The notes under the pieces: model-generated | Databases searched by the model: none | Seen by the model: the letters and a program-made list of their open reading frames with translations, nothing else | What the model was told of the DNA's origin: nothing | From: Streptomyces spectabilis | Lineage (GTDB): Bacteria > Actinomycetota > Actinomycetes > Streptomycetales > Streptomycetaceae | NCBI RefSeq assembly: GCF_008704795.1 | Contig: NZ_CP023690.1 | Location: forward strand, 9,558,501 to 9,622,500 | Length of the DNA: 64,000 nt | Direction of reading: 5' to 3' | Part shown: in pieces, positions 16,619-24,828 of the stretch | Numbering within the stretch: the first letter of the stretch is position 1 | Layout of the letters: every line of letters begins with the position of its first letter | Translations under genes and position numbers: made by a program

Positions 16619-17524
16619 ATGTCCAGCACCGATTTCACCACCGATGTCACGTCTGTGAACGGCTCTGCCGACCAGCCCGTTTTCATCCCCGCCCCGGCGA
16701 CGCCCTACCAGGGCGACATCGCGCGCTACTGGGACCACGAGGCCCGGCCCGTCAATCTGCGCCTCGGCGACGTCGACGGCCTCTACCACCACCACTACGG
16801 CATCGGTGACGTCGACCGTTCCGCACTCGGGGACACCGGGGACGACGCGTACGAGAAGAGGCTGATCGCCGAGCTGCACCGCCTGGAGTCGGCGCAGGCC
16901 GAGATGCTCCTTGACCACCTCGGCGCCATCGCCCGCGACGACACGCTCGTCGACGCGGGCTGCGGCCGCGGCGGCTCCATGGTCATGGCCCACCAGCGGT
17001 TCGGCTGCAAGGTCGAGGGATTGACCCTGTCGGCCAAGCAGGCCGAATTCGGCAATCAGCGTGCCCTGGAGCTGGGCATCGAGGACTCCGTCCGCTCCCG
17101 CGTCTGCAACATGCTCGCCATGCCCTTCGAGACCGGGCAGGCCGCGGGCTCGTGGAACAACGAGTCGAGCATGTACGTCGACCTGGAAGACCTCATGGCC
17201 GAGCACTCCCGCGTCCTGTCCGTGGGCGGCCGCTATGTGACGATCACCGGCTGCTGGAACCCCCGGTACGGACAGCCGTCGAAGTGGGTTTCGCAGATCA
17301 ACGCGCACTTCGAGTGCAACATCCACTCCCGCCGGGAGTATCTGCGCGCGATGGCGGACAACCGCCTGGTGCCGCAGGCCGTCGTCGACCTGACCCCCGC
17401 GACCCTGCCGTACTGGGAGCTGCGGGCCACGTCGTCCCTGGTCACGGGCATTGAGGAGGCGTTCATCAACTCGTACAGGGACGGCTCGTTCCAGTACGTC
17501 CTGATCGCCGCCGACCGCGTCTGA
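16619..17524 (+). CDS. gppmt: Geranyl diphosphate 2-C-methyltransferase
   Basis: A 301-residue SAM-dependent methyltransferase. Motif I is LVDAGCGRGGSMVMA, and the active-site segment WNNESSMYVDLEDL plus NPRYGQPSKWV match GPP C-methyltransferases. It adds a methyl group to C2 of geranyl diphosphate to supply the cyclase encoded 15 bp upstream. The start ATG 16619 follows AAGGGGGA. The operon order shell-cyclase-methyltransferase is the classic 2-MIB arrangement. Confidence 0.93.
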   Translation: MSSTDFTTDVTSVNGSADQPVFIPAPATPYQGDIARYWDHEARPVNLRLGDVDGLYHHHYGIGDVDRSALGDTGDDAYEKRLIAELHRLESAQAEMLLDHLGAIARDDTLVDAGCGRGGSMVMAHQRFGCKVEGLTLSAKQAEFGNQRALELGIEDSVRSRVCNMLAMPFETGQAAGSWNNESSMYVDLEDLMAEHSRVLSVGGRYVTITGCWNPRYGQPSKWVSQINAHFECNIHSRREYLRAMADNRLVPQAVVDLTPATLPYWELRATSSLVTGIEEAFINSYRDGSFQYVLIAADRV

Positions 17525-17540
17525 GCCGACGGGAGAGCAC

Positions 17541-17576
17541 GGGGGCCGGGCCCGTCGTCCGACAGGTCCGGCCCCC
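17541..17576. terminator. Hairpin after the 2-MIB operon
   Basis: GGGGGCCGG pairs with CCGGCCCCC across an 18-base loop, starting 17 bases after the methyltransferase stop. There is no T tract. Confidence 0.55.
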
Positions 17577-17623
17577 GCCGTGCCCCCGCCGCCGGGACAC
17601 GCGGCAGGGCCGGACCGGCTCGG

Positions 17624-17652
17624 GTGGACTCTCCCACGGGGGGAGAGTCCAC
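17624..17652. promoter_or_regulatory. MerR-type operator/promoter
   Basis: A perfect 12-bp inverted repeat GTGGACTCTCCC-ACGGG-GGGAGAGTCCAC ends 9 bases before the MerR start codon. GACTCTCCC-GGGAGAGTC dyads in a promoter spacer are the known pattern for multidrug-type MerR regulators, and self-regulation follows naturally. The transcript would be nearly leaderless. Confidence 0.8.
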
Positions 17653-17661
17653 GATGGAGAC

Positions 17662-18465
17662 GTGCGAGACGAACTTCTGACCATCGGGCGCTTCGCCCGG
17701 CTGTGCCGGCTCAGCGTGAAACAGCTGCGGCACTACGACGAGACGGGGCTGCTCGCGCCGATACACGTCGACGCCAGCTCCGGCTACCGCTACTACGCGC
17801 CCGGCCAGGCGCGCGACGCCCTGACCATCGCCCTGCTGCGCGAGATGGATCTGCCCCTGGCCGTGATCGCCGAGGCCCTGGCCGCCGAGCCCGGGCGCAG
17901 GGCGGAGCTCCTGCGCGCGGAGCGCGACCGCCTCGCCGAGCGGATCAGCCGGGACCGGGCGCGCCTCGGAATGCTGGAGCGGCTCGAAGAGGGCGGCCTG
18001 CCCGGGTACGAGGTCAGCGTCGCCACGGAACCCGCGCGGCACCTGGCGGTGACGCGGGCGACCTGCGCCGCCACGGACATCGGCGACACGGTCGGAGCGT
18101 GCGTGGGCCGACTGCTGCCCCTGCTCGGCGGGGCATCGGTCGGATGGGAGCCGCCGCTGTGGGGGCTGTACCCCCTGGACCTGGAGGAGCGGACCCGGAT
18201 CGCCGTGGGAGCGCAGACGCCGCAGGGCGCGCGCGTCCCCGGCCTGACGCGTGAGGTGCTGCCCCCGGGGCCCGCGGCCCAGACCGTGCACATCGGGCCC
18301 TACGCCCAGCTGCCCCTGGCCTACAACGCCCTCTTCGCCGCCATCCACGAGCGCGGGCTTCGCCCGCACGGACCCGTACGGGAGGCCTATCTGGTCGGAC
18401 CCGCGGAAGCACCACCGGAAGAACTGATGACCAGGCTGGTCATCCCTGTCGAGGAGAACGCATGA
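17662..18465 (+). CDS. MerR regulator with GyrI-like effector domain
   Basis: A 267-residue protein. Residues 1-70 are the MerR winged helix (LLTIGRFARLCRLSVKQLRHYDETGLL, with SGYRYY), then a dimerisation helix to about residue 110. Residues about 115-267 form a GyrI-like/BmrR-type ligand-binding domain (YEVSVATEPARHLAV, TVHIGPYAQL). Such proteins detect small amphipathic molecules. GTG 17662 is set by the operator just upstream. Its stop overlaps the next start (ATGA). Confidence 0.9.
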   Translation: MRDELLTIGRFARLCRLSVKQLRHYDETGLLAPIHVDASSGYRYYAPGQARDALTIALLREMDLPLAVIAEALAAEPGRRAELLRAERDRLAERISRDRARLGMLERLEEGGLPGYEVSVATEPARHLAVTRATCAATDIGDTVGACVGRLLPLLGGASVGWEPPLWGLYPLDLEERTRIAVGAQTPQGARVPGLTREVLPPGPAAQTVHIGPYAQLPLAYNALFAAIHERGLRPHGPVREAYLVGPAEAPPEELMTRLVIPVEENA

Positions 18466-19451
18466 CGCGAGTGAAGGACGTCGATGCCCGCGGGATGCGG
18501 CACTGCGAGACCACAGCGCTTGACGTGCTGCTGAAGCACGAAGGGATCGACCTGTCCGAGCCGATGCTGTTCGGGCTCGGGTCAGGGCTGACGTTCATCT
18601 ACTGGGACAGCAAGAACCAGGACTTCCCCTTCCTCGGAGGGCGGGTGAAACCCTTCGAGCTCACGCGGAACGTGGCCGCACGGCTCGGCCTCGACCTCCA
18701 GGTCCGCGAGACCACGTCCGCCCGCAAGGCCTGGCAGAACGTGGCGGGGCCGCTCGACGAGGGCCGGCCCGTCGGGCTCCAGCTCGACAGCTACTACCTG
18801 GACTACTTCACCTCGAAGGTCCACTTCGCCGGTCACGTCGTCGCCATGTACGGCTACGACGAGGACGACGCCTACCTGGTGGACACCGCCCAGCAGGGCG
18901 GAGCGGTGACCACGGCACTGACCGGCCTCGCGGAGGCCAGGGCCGCGCGCGGTCCGATGTCCGCCCGGCACCGCTCCTTCACGCTCACCGCTCCGGCCGG
19001 GGCCGTGCGGCCGCGGGACCACATCGTTCCCGCCATCAAGGCCTGCGCCGAGGCCTTCCTCCATCCGCCCATCGCCAACCTGGGCCACCGAGGCATCGAG
19101 AAGGCCGGAAAGCTCGTCCGCACCTGGCTCCGGCGCAGTGATGACCCGCAGCGGGACCTGCCGCTTGCCGCCCTCCTGATGGAGCGCGGCGGCACCGGTG
19201 GTGCCCTGTTCCGCAACCTGTACCGCGACTTCCTCGCCGAGTCCGCCGAGCTGGTCGACAGCGACCACCTGCGCACCGGGCAGACGCTGTACGCCGAGGC
19301 CGCCACGCTGTGGACCGAAGTGGCGGCGCTCGTCGAGAAGGCCGGTGAGTCGAACGACGAGCGGTGTCTCGTGCAAGCGGGCACGGTCCTCGGCGAGCTG
19401 TCCCGCATCGAGAGCGAGGCCATGCGGGAACTGAGCCTCCTGCGGGACTGA
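18462..19451 (+). CDS. BtrH N-terminal domain protein (BtrH_N/DUF4872)
   Basis: A 329-residue protein opening with the papain-like BtrH signature: RGMRHCETTALDVLLKHEGIDLSE, GLGSGLTFIYW, and later KVHFAGHVVAMYGYDEDDAYLVDT. Cys and His in these blocks are the likely acyl-transfer residues. The C-terminal half is helical (DUF4872-like). BtrH itself moves an acyl chain from a carrier protein to an aminoglycoside in butirosin biosynthesis; here no carrier or glycoside genes are near, so the acceptor is unknown. It is translationally coupled to the MerR regulator. Confidence 0.82.
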   Translation: MTRVKDVDARGMRHCETTALDVLLKHEGIDLSEPMLFGLGSGLTFIYWDSKNQDFPFLGGRVKPFELTRNVAARLGLDLQVRETTSARKAWQNVAGPLDEGRPVGLQLDSYYLDYFTSKVHFAGHVVAMYGYDEDDAYLVDTAQQGGAVTTALTGLAEARAARGPMSARHRSFTLTAPAGAVRPRDHIVPAIKACAEAFLHPPIANLGHRGIEKAGKLVRTWLRRSDDPQRDLPLAALLMERGGTGGALFRNLYRDFLAESAELVDSDHLRTGQTLYAEAATLWTEVAALVEKAGESNDERCLVQAGTVLGELSRIESEAMRELSLLRD

Positions 19452-19477
19452 GGAGCCGGGGGTCGGGGCGCCCTCAG

Positions 19478-19502
19478 GAAGGGTTTCGGGCCGAGGCCCT
19501 TC
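19478..19502. terminator. Bidirectional hairpin between convergent genes
   Basis: GAAGGG and CCCTTC flank an inner TCG/CGA stem with two possible G-T pairs between, giving about 11 pairs. It lies between the ends of the BtrH-like and GlxA-type genes. Confidence 0.5.
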
Positions 19503-19600
19503 TTGACCGTGCCGCCGCACAGTGAGGACGGCACGGCGGCGCCGTTCCCGTACCAGGGGCCGTCATCTGACCGGCGATCGGTGCGGAAGGTATCTGTGGG

Positions 19601-20605
19601 TCATGTGCGCGTCAAGAGGTTCTCCGGGGGCTCGTGCCGTCGGAACGCCGAGCGGTACGCGCTCGGCTGTCGGCCGGTGTGCCGGGCGAAGACGCCGCTG
19701 AACGTCCCGGCGTCGCGGTACCCGACGTCGCCCGCGATGCTCGCGACGGTCCTGTCGGTCGTCTCCAGCAGGAGTCTGGCGCGGCGGACCCGGGCGCCCT
19801 GCAGATAGGCGAGCGGCGTCTCGCCGGCCTCGTCGCCGAAGCGCCGGAGCATCGTCCTCGTGCTCACGCCGAAGGCGCGGGCGAGGGCGGTCAGGTCGTA
19901 GCGGGCGGCGAGGCGCTGGTCGAGCCACCGCTTCACCCGGTGCGAGAAGCCCGCGCCTGCCGTGGGCAGCAGCTCCGGGTCGACGTAGGCGGCCTGGCTG
20001 GAGCGCGCGTCGTCGAGGAGCGCGACGCGCGCCGTGCCGCGGGCGACGCGCGGGCCGTCGTGCTCGCGCACGAGCCGCAGTGCGAAGTCGTACATCGCGC
20101 TGAAGGCGGCGGTGGTCGTCACGCCCCGGTCGGTGACGACCAACTGGTCGGGGCGGACCCGCACATCGGCGTACCGGCGCGCGAAGCGGTCCGCGAACAG
20201 CCAGGACGTCGTCGCCTCGCGCCCGTGCAGCAGACCGGCCTCGGCGATCAGGAAGGCGCCGACGCAGATCGAGACGACCGCGGCGCCCGAAGCGGCCCCC
20301 GCCCGGATCGCGGCCGTCTCCGGCGCCAGCTTCGCGAGGGTCGTGTCGAGGTCGATCGCCGGGGACAGCTCGAAGCCCGGCACGACGACGACGTCCGCGG
20401 GGCGCACCGCCGAGACGTCGACGCGCGAGCCGCCGGACGCGGTCACGCTGCGGCGCGGGGAGACGACCGACGCCTCGTACGACGGCTCCTCGGCCCCGTG
20501 TGCCGCGGCGACGTGCGTGGCCATGGTCAGCAGGTCGAGGACGCCGAACACCTCCGACGCGAAACAGCCGGGGTAGGCGAGGACACTCACGCGCAGCGGA
20601 CTCAT
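19601..20605 (-). CDS. GlxA-type AraC family transcriptional regulator
   Basis: A 334-residue regulator. Residues about 5-190 form a DJ-1/PfpI-like domain (VSVLAYPGCFASEVFGVLDLL, and the nucleophile-elbow-like SICVGAFLIAEAGLL). Residues about 225-325 carry two AraC helix-turn-helix units (ALARAFGVSTRTMLRRF, IAGDVGYRDAGTFSGVF). It is divergent from a dienelactone hydrolase-like gene across 111 bp that hold TGGCGACATC direct repeats, so that gene is its likely target. Confidence 0.9.
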   Translation of the reverse strand: MSPLRVSVLAYPGCFASEVFGVLDLLTMATHVAAAHGAEEPSYEASVVSPRRSVTASGGSRVDVSAVRPADVVVVPGFELSPAIDLDTTLAKLAPETAAIRAGAASGAAVVSICVGAFLIAEAGLLHGREATTSWLFADRFARRYADVRVRPDQLVVTDRGVTTTAAFSAMYDFALRLVREHDGPRVARGTARVALLDDARSSQAAYVDPELLPTAGAGFSHRVKRWLDQRLAARYDLTALARAFGVSTRTMLRRFGDEAGETPLAYLQGARVRRARLLLETTDRTVASIAGDVGYRDAGTFSGVFARHTGRQPSAYRSAFRRHEPPENLLTRT

Positions 20606-20630
20606 ACGGCACCTCCGGTCACCCGACGGG

Positions 20631-20653
20631 TGGCGACATCGTTTGGCGACATC
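20631..20653. promoter_or_regulatory. Tandem TGGCGACATC repeats in the divergent promoter
   Basis: Two identical 10-bp repeats start at 20631 and 20644; a partial third copy TGGCGA starts at 20665. Direct repeats are the usual AraC-family binding mode, so this is a candidate operator for the regulator ending at 19601. Confidence 0.5.
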
Positions 20654-20716
20654 ACCGTGAGACATGGCGATACCGCCGCTTCTCCGGAGAGGCAGCCTCT
20701 CGCCATCCTTGCGCCC

Positions 20717-21592
20717 ATGACAACCGAGCGAGCCCACAGAGACCTGTCGCGGACCGGGAGCCGTCCGCCACGGGCCCAGGACGATCCGCTGGACGACTTC
20801 ACCCGGAGGACCGTCAGCGTCGAGGGCATCGGCAAGACCGTGTACGTCACCGGGTCGGGGCCGGCGGTCGTCCTGATGCCCGAGATGCCGGGCATCAGCC
20901 CCGATGTCGCGCGGTTCGCGCGGTGGCTGCGCGCTGCCGGGCTCTCCGTGTACCTGCCTTCGCTCTTCGGCGTCGACGGCGCCTATCCGCGTGCCGACGC
21001 GGTCGAGCGCGTGGTGCGGCCCGCCTGCGTCAGCGCCGAGTTCCGGGCGTTCGCCAAAGGAGGCACCAGCCCTGTCGTGGGCTGGCTGCGCGGCCTCGCC
21101 CGCGTGGCGCACGCCGAGCGCGGGGGGCCCGGCGTCGGCGCGGTCGGGCTGTGCTTCACCGGCAACTTCGCCTTGACCATGACGCTCGAACCCGCGGTCA
21201 TCGCCCCCGTGGTCAACCATCCGTCGCTGCCGCTCGACGACCCCGGCGGCCTGGAGATGAGCGCCGAGGACGCCGCCGCCGTGGCCGAACGCGTCGAGCG
21301 GGACGGACTGCGGGTGCTCGGCTACCGCTTCGACGACGACACGTGGTGCACCGGCCGGCGGTTCGCGGCCTACCGCGCGCTGCTCGGCGACGCCTTCGAC
21401 GGCCGCGTCCTGCCCGGCGCGGCGGCGCACACGGACCCTCCGCCCTTCTTCCGGGACGTCGTCGGCTGCGCCCACAGCGTCGTCACGGCACACCTCGTCG
21501 ACCAGGAGGGTCATCCGACCGCGCGGGCCCGCGACGAGATCATCGCCTTCCTGGCCGAGCGGCTCGGGCTGCCGGACGCCGGGACCGACTGA
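20717..21592 (+). CDS. Dienelactone hydrolase-like alpha/beta hydrolase
   Basis: A 291-residue protein. The nucleophile elbow is GLCFTG, with cysteine in place of serine, the hallmark of dienelactone hydrolases, and the oxyanion segment is VVLMPEMPGISPDVARFARWLRAAG. The acid falls in FDDDTWC and the histidine probably in TDPPPFFRDVVG or later. It is probably a cytoplasmic lactonase or esterase, controlled by the divergent GlxA-type regulator. Confidence 0.82.
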   Translation: MTTERAHRDLSRTGSRPPRAQDDPLDDFTRRTVSVEGIGKTVYVTGSGPAVVLMPEMPGISPDVARFARWLRAAGLSVYLPSLFGVDGAYPRADAVERVVRPACVSAEFRAFAKGGTSPVVGWLRGLARVAHAERGGPGVGAVGLCFTGNFALTMTLEPAVIAPVVNHPSLPLDDPGGLEMSAEDAAAVAERVERDGLRVLGYRFDDDTWCTGRRFAAYRALLGDAFDGRVLPGAAAHTDPPPFFRDVVGCAHSVVTAHLVDQEGHPTARARDEIIAFLAERLGLPDAGTD

Positions 21593-21627
21593 CGCCCCGG
21601 CACGTGGCCGCAGCCCGAGCCGTCACC

Positions 21628-22200
21628 TCACCGGACGACGTCGAAGACGTTCTTCTGCAGGCCGTTGGCGTACGCCTCGTGCTCGATCAGCTTGAGCTTC
21701 TGGGTGTCCTTGTCCGTGTCGCTGAACAGGCGCTTGCCCGCGCCCAGCAGGAGCGGGAAGACGAGCAGGTGGTAGCGGTCGATCAGACCGGCGTCCGAAA
21801 GGCTCCGGTTCAGGGTGGCGCTGCCGTGGATGATGATGGGGCCGCCGTCGGTCTCCTTGAGCGCGGCGACGTCGTCCAGCGTGCGCAGGATCGTGGTCTC
21901 GCCCCAGTTCGACACCAGGTCGCTCTCCGCGAGGGTGGTGGAGACGACGTACTTCGGCATCACCTTGTAGTCCGCGAAGTCCTCCATGGCGGGCCACACC
22001 GGGCTGAACGCCTCGTAGCTGACCCGGCCCATCATCATGGCGGCGGCTTCCTGCTGCTCCCGGCCCTTGATCTCGAAGGCCTCGGGGAGGAACTCGACGT
22101 CCTTGAAGGTCCACCCCGAGTTGCGGTAACCGGGCTCGCCGCCGGGAGCTTCCACGACGCCGTCGAGCGAGACGAAAGCGGTGCTGATCACAGTACGCAT
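21628..22200 (-). CDS. Dihydrofolate reductase-like (RibD C-terminal) protein
   Basis: A 190-residue protein of the YyaP/RibD_C group: the start TVISTAFVSLDGVVEAPGG, the segment MMMGRVSYEAFSPVW, the NADPH-site element GGPIIIHGSATLNRSL and FPLLLGAGKRLF. These proteins are NADPH-dependent reductases of unknown substrate and are distinct from true FolA. The start ATG 22200 is well defined. It is convergent with the dienelactone hydrolase gene. Confidence 0.88.
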   Translation of the reverse strand: MRTVISTAFVSLDGVVEAPGGEPGYRNSGWTFKDVEFLPEAFEIKGREQQEAAAMMMGRVSYEAFSPVWPAMEDFADYKVMPKYVVSTTLAESDLVSNWGETTILRTLDDVAALKETDGGPIIIHGSATLNRSLSDAGLIDRYHLLVFPLLLGAGKRLFSDTDKDTQKLKLIEHEAYANGLQKNVFDVVR

Positions 22201-22340
22201 CTGGGTTCCTCGGTCTCTCGTGTCCGGTTCAGGTGCCCGGTTCTCGGCGAGTTCGGTCGGTGCGCGCTCCCGCCGCCCACGCGGCGTCGGCCGCACCAGC
22301 CATGATCTATGACCTCGGGCCGTGGAGAAACTCATCGGTC

Positions 22341-22370
22341 GCCGCCCGCTCGGTCCTCCGAGCGGGCGGC
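22341..22370. terminator. Strong 13-bp hairpin terminator
   Basis: GCCGCCCGCTCGG and CCGAGCGGGCGGC pair perfectly around a TCCT loop. It lies 28 bp past the stop of the minus-strand secreted-protein gene ending at 22398. Confidence 0.75.
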
Positions 22371-22397
22371 TGTCGCTGTCGCCGTCGCGGCGCCGGA

Positions 22398-23402
22398 TCA
22401 GGGCGCGAGGTGCCTGACCGGTGCGGGCGCGGGGTCGTCGGTGGCGAAGCGCGGCACCTCGTCGTTCTCGTCCCGGTTGCCGTTCTTCTCGTGGATCCAC
22501 TTGCCCGCGAGGGCCGGGATCCAGGCGGAGAACTCGCTCTGGGTGAGGTCGGCGGGCACCTTGGCGCCGAGCCGGTTGAGCTCGGCGGCGGGCAGCCGGA
22601 GGGTCGGGTCGATGCGTTCGGCGGGGGCGTTGACCATCGCGGCGTCCCACACCTGAAGGGCGAACGTCGTGCAGTTGCGGGCGGGGGTGCCGGCCCAGCC
22701 CCCGGTCAGCAGGTACTTCCAGGTGGGCAGCAGGGTGTACTTCTCGTCGACCTGCTTGCGCCGCTCGATCTCCTTCTCGAAGGCGGCCTGTTGGGCGGGG
22801 TTGAGCGCCTTGCAGCGGGCCGCGCGGGGCGCGTAGGCGCCGTTGCGGTCCTGCTTGCGGCTGGGCCGGTCCCACTCGATCAGCGGCTTGCCGGGCGTGT
22901 TGATGTCGTAGCCGGTGTAGTTGACGGACATGCCGTCCACCGTGCTGCCGTCGCCGTTGCGGCCGTCGGGGTCCTGCGGCTGGAACGAGTACGTGTCGTA
23001 GCGCGCGGTGCCGCCGTTGGCGAGCTTGCGCTCGAAGGCGCCGTGCGAGTTGAAGTGCACCAGCCAGCTGTGGCCGAAGACGTGCTGGCTGACGTTGAGT
23101 TCGTACAGGAGCTTGTTCGTCTGCTCGCCGTAGGAGAGCTGACCGTACTTGTTCTGGAAGTCCTCGGACTTCCAGAGGGTGTAGGCGCGGGTGCCCACGT
23201 CCCAGACGTAGCCGCCGGTGGTCCTCTCGGTGATCTCGGTGCTGTAGACGCACAGCGTGTTGTCGGCCGGGGCGGCGGCCCGGGGAGCCGCCGCCGACGG
23301 CTCCGCCGCGGCGGCCGGTGCGGAGACGGCGGCCGTGGCGAGGACGGCCACGGCACAGGAACGGGTGAAGAAAGAACGCAAAGTCACGGCAAAGGTATAC
23401 AT
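22398..23402 (-). CDS. Secreted protein of unknown function
   Basis: A 334-residue protein with a Sec signal peptide (basic TLRSFFTRS, hydrophobic core, AXA site near residue 32). The mature part has conserved-looking blocks: TLCVYSTEITERTTGGYVWD, HVFGHSWLVHFNSHGAFERK, and an ending block ARNCTTFALQVWDAA. The isolated Cys and several His residues recall papain/NlpC-type folds, but I cannot assign a family. A strong hairpin lies just downstream. Confidence 0.7.
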   Translation of the reverse strand: MYTFAVTLRSFFTRSCAVAVLATAAVSAPAAAAEPSAAAPRAAAPADNTLCVYSTEITERTTGGYVWDVGTRAYTLWKSEDFQNKYGQLSYGEQTNKLLYELNVSQHVFGHSWLVHFNSHGAFERKLANGGTARYDTYSFQPQDPDGRNGDGSTVDGMSVNYTGYDINTPGKPLIEWDRPSRKQDRNGAYAPRAARCKALNPAQQAAFEKEIERRKQVDEKYTLLPTWKYLLTGGWAGTPARNCTTFALQVWDAAMVNAPAERIDPTLRLPAAELNRLGAKVPADLTQSEFSAWIPALAGKWIHEKNGNRDENDEVPRFATDDPAPAPVRHLAP

Positions 23403-23841
23403 GCGATGCCCCGTCCATGATCATTTCGATGATCGGTTTCGAGCCAGGGTGCCGTTGCGGCCGCGCGGCGGCTCCGCGGTCCGTCGGCGGGTGCGGGGTG
23501 TGCGCGGTGTGCGTGGCGCGGGACGGTGTGACGCGCCGTGAACAGTCGACTCCGCAAAGGCGCTCGCACCGCCCACGGAGTGTCGCCGCACGAAATGCCG
23601 TTACATGCGCTCGAGTTCAGGGCGATTGCCTGGAGGTGTGGGTGAATTCACGATGAACTCACCCTTTCCCTGTGTTGTCAATTTGCTCGCGAGGATATGA
23701 AAGGTGCAGGTCAGAGGTGTATGGCGGAGGATTGATCGAGCCTGGGTGCGGCTTTCCTGGACGGTGGGAATGCAACCAAGTGCCTACTCCACGAGTCCCA
23801 CGTTGTTGTTGAAACCACTTACTTCTCATGGAGGTTGGGAA
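23403..23841. other. 439-bp divergent promoter region, relatively AT-rich on the right side
   Basis: No gene is recognisable. From about 23590 the composition becomes markedly more AT-rich than the rest of the window, consistent with the promoter and leader of the RTX-like gene (a TTGTCA and a GGATATGAA block near 23673-23700). Confidence 0.45.
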
Positions 23842-24750
23842 ATGCGCTCTCGACTCATCAATGGCCGTACGTTAAGCGCTGCTTCGGCGTTGGCACTGGC
23901 TCTCGGCGCGGGGATCGCCACGCCGGTGCTCCTGTCCGGATCGGCGAGTGCCGCCGCGCCGTCGGCCACCGCCGCGGTTGACGGGAAGTCGGTCGTCTAC
24001 ACGGCCGCCGCGGGCCAGGTGAACAAGCTGGACGTCACCGCGTCGAGGACCGGTTCGGGCATCGACAACCTCACCTACGTCATCGACGACGTGGTCACCA
24101 TCAAGGCGGGCAGCGGCTGCACCTACCCCACGAGCTCCGACCGCACCAAGGTGTCCTGCAAGGTGGACACCCGGGACAGCCAGGACCCGTACGCCACCCT
24201 GGAGCTGTCCACCGGTGACCGCGACGACACCGTCAAGTACACCAACAGGACGGACGACGCCTACTACTTCGCCGCGCTCGACCTCGGCAAGGGCAACGAC
24301 ACCCTGACCGAGGCCGCGGGCGTCCAGGGCAACTCGATCCTGGGCGGCGCGGGCGACGACACCCTCACGGTCGGCGAGGTCAGCGTCGTGCTCGGCGCCG
24401 ACGGCAAGGACACGATCCGCGCGGGCCGGGGCGCCATCTCGAAGGGCGGCAACGGCAACGACACGATCTACGCCAGCGGCGAGAACAGCGACGTCGAGGG
24501 CGAAGCGGGCAACGACGTGATCCGCGGCACCGGGAACCGGCAGAACCTCTCCGGCGGTGACGGCGACGACACGATCCGCGCCGGTGCCGGGGACGACTTC
24601 GTCTACGGCGGCAAGGGCAACGACGTCCTGCGCGGCGAGGGCGGCGACGACACGATTTACGGCAACAGCGGCGACGACAAGCTGTACGGCGGTGCCGGCC
24701 GGGACACCCTGTCCGGCGGCCCCGGCAGGAACGAAGTCCACCAGGACTGA
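23842..24750 (+). CDS. Secreted RTX-like calcium-binding repeat protein, with a TTA codon
   Basis: A 302-residue protein. The signal peptide covers about residues 1-40 (LSAASALALALGAGIA, cleavage near ASAAAP). Residues about 45-145 are a beta domain with two cysteines. From about residue 150 there are roughly ten hemolysin-type nonapeptides such as GGAGDDTLTV, GGNGNDTIYA, GGDGDDTIRA and GGKGNDVLRG, which bind calcium in a beta roll. Leu11 is encoded by TTA (23872-23874), the codon read by the bldA tRNA, so translation may be tied to development. Start ATG 23842 has GGAGG upstream. Confidence 0.88.
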   Translation: MRSRLINGRTLSAASALALALGAGIATPVLLSGSASAAAPSATAAVDGKSVVYTAAAGQVNKLDVTASRTGSGIDNLTYVIDDVVTIKAGSGCTYPTSSDRTKVSCKVDTRDSQDPYATLELSTGDRDDTVKYTNRTDDAYYFAALDLGKGNDTLTEAAGVQGNSILGGAGDDTLTVGEVSVVLGADGKDTIRAGRGAISKGGNGNDTIYASGENSDVEGEAGNDVIRGTGNRQNLSGGDGDDTIRAGAGDDFVYGGKGNDVLRGEGGDDTIYGNSGDDKLYGGAGRDTLSGGPGRNEVHQD

Positions 24751-24828
24751 CACCCCGCACAAGGTCGGCCGCCGGGGCCGGCGGCCGACCGTCCCGGGTC
24801 CGCGCCGCCGCACGAGCGGAGCCGCAGG

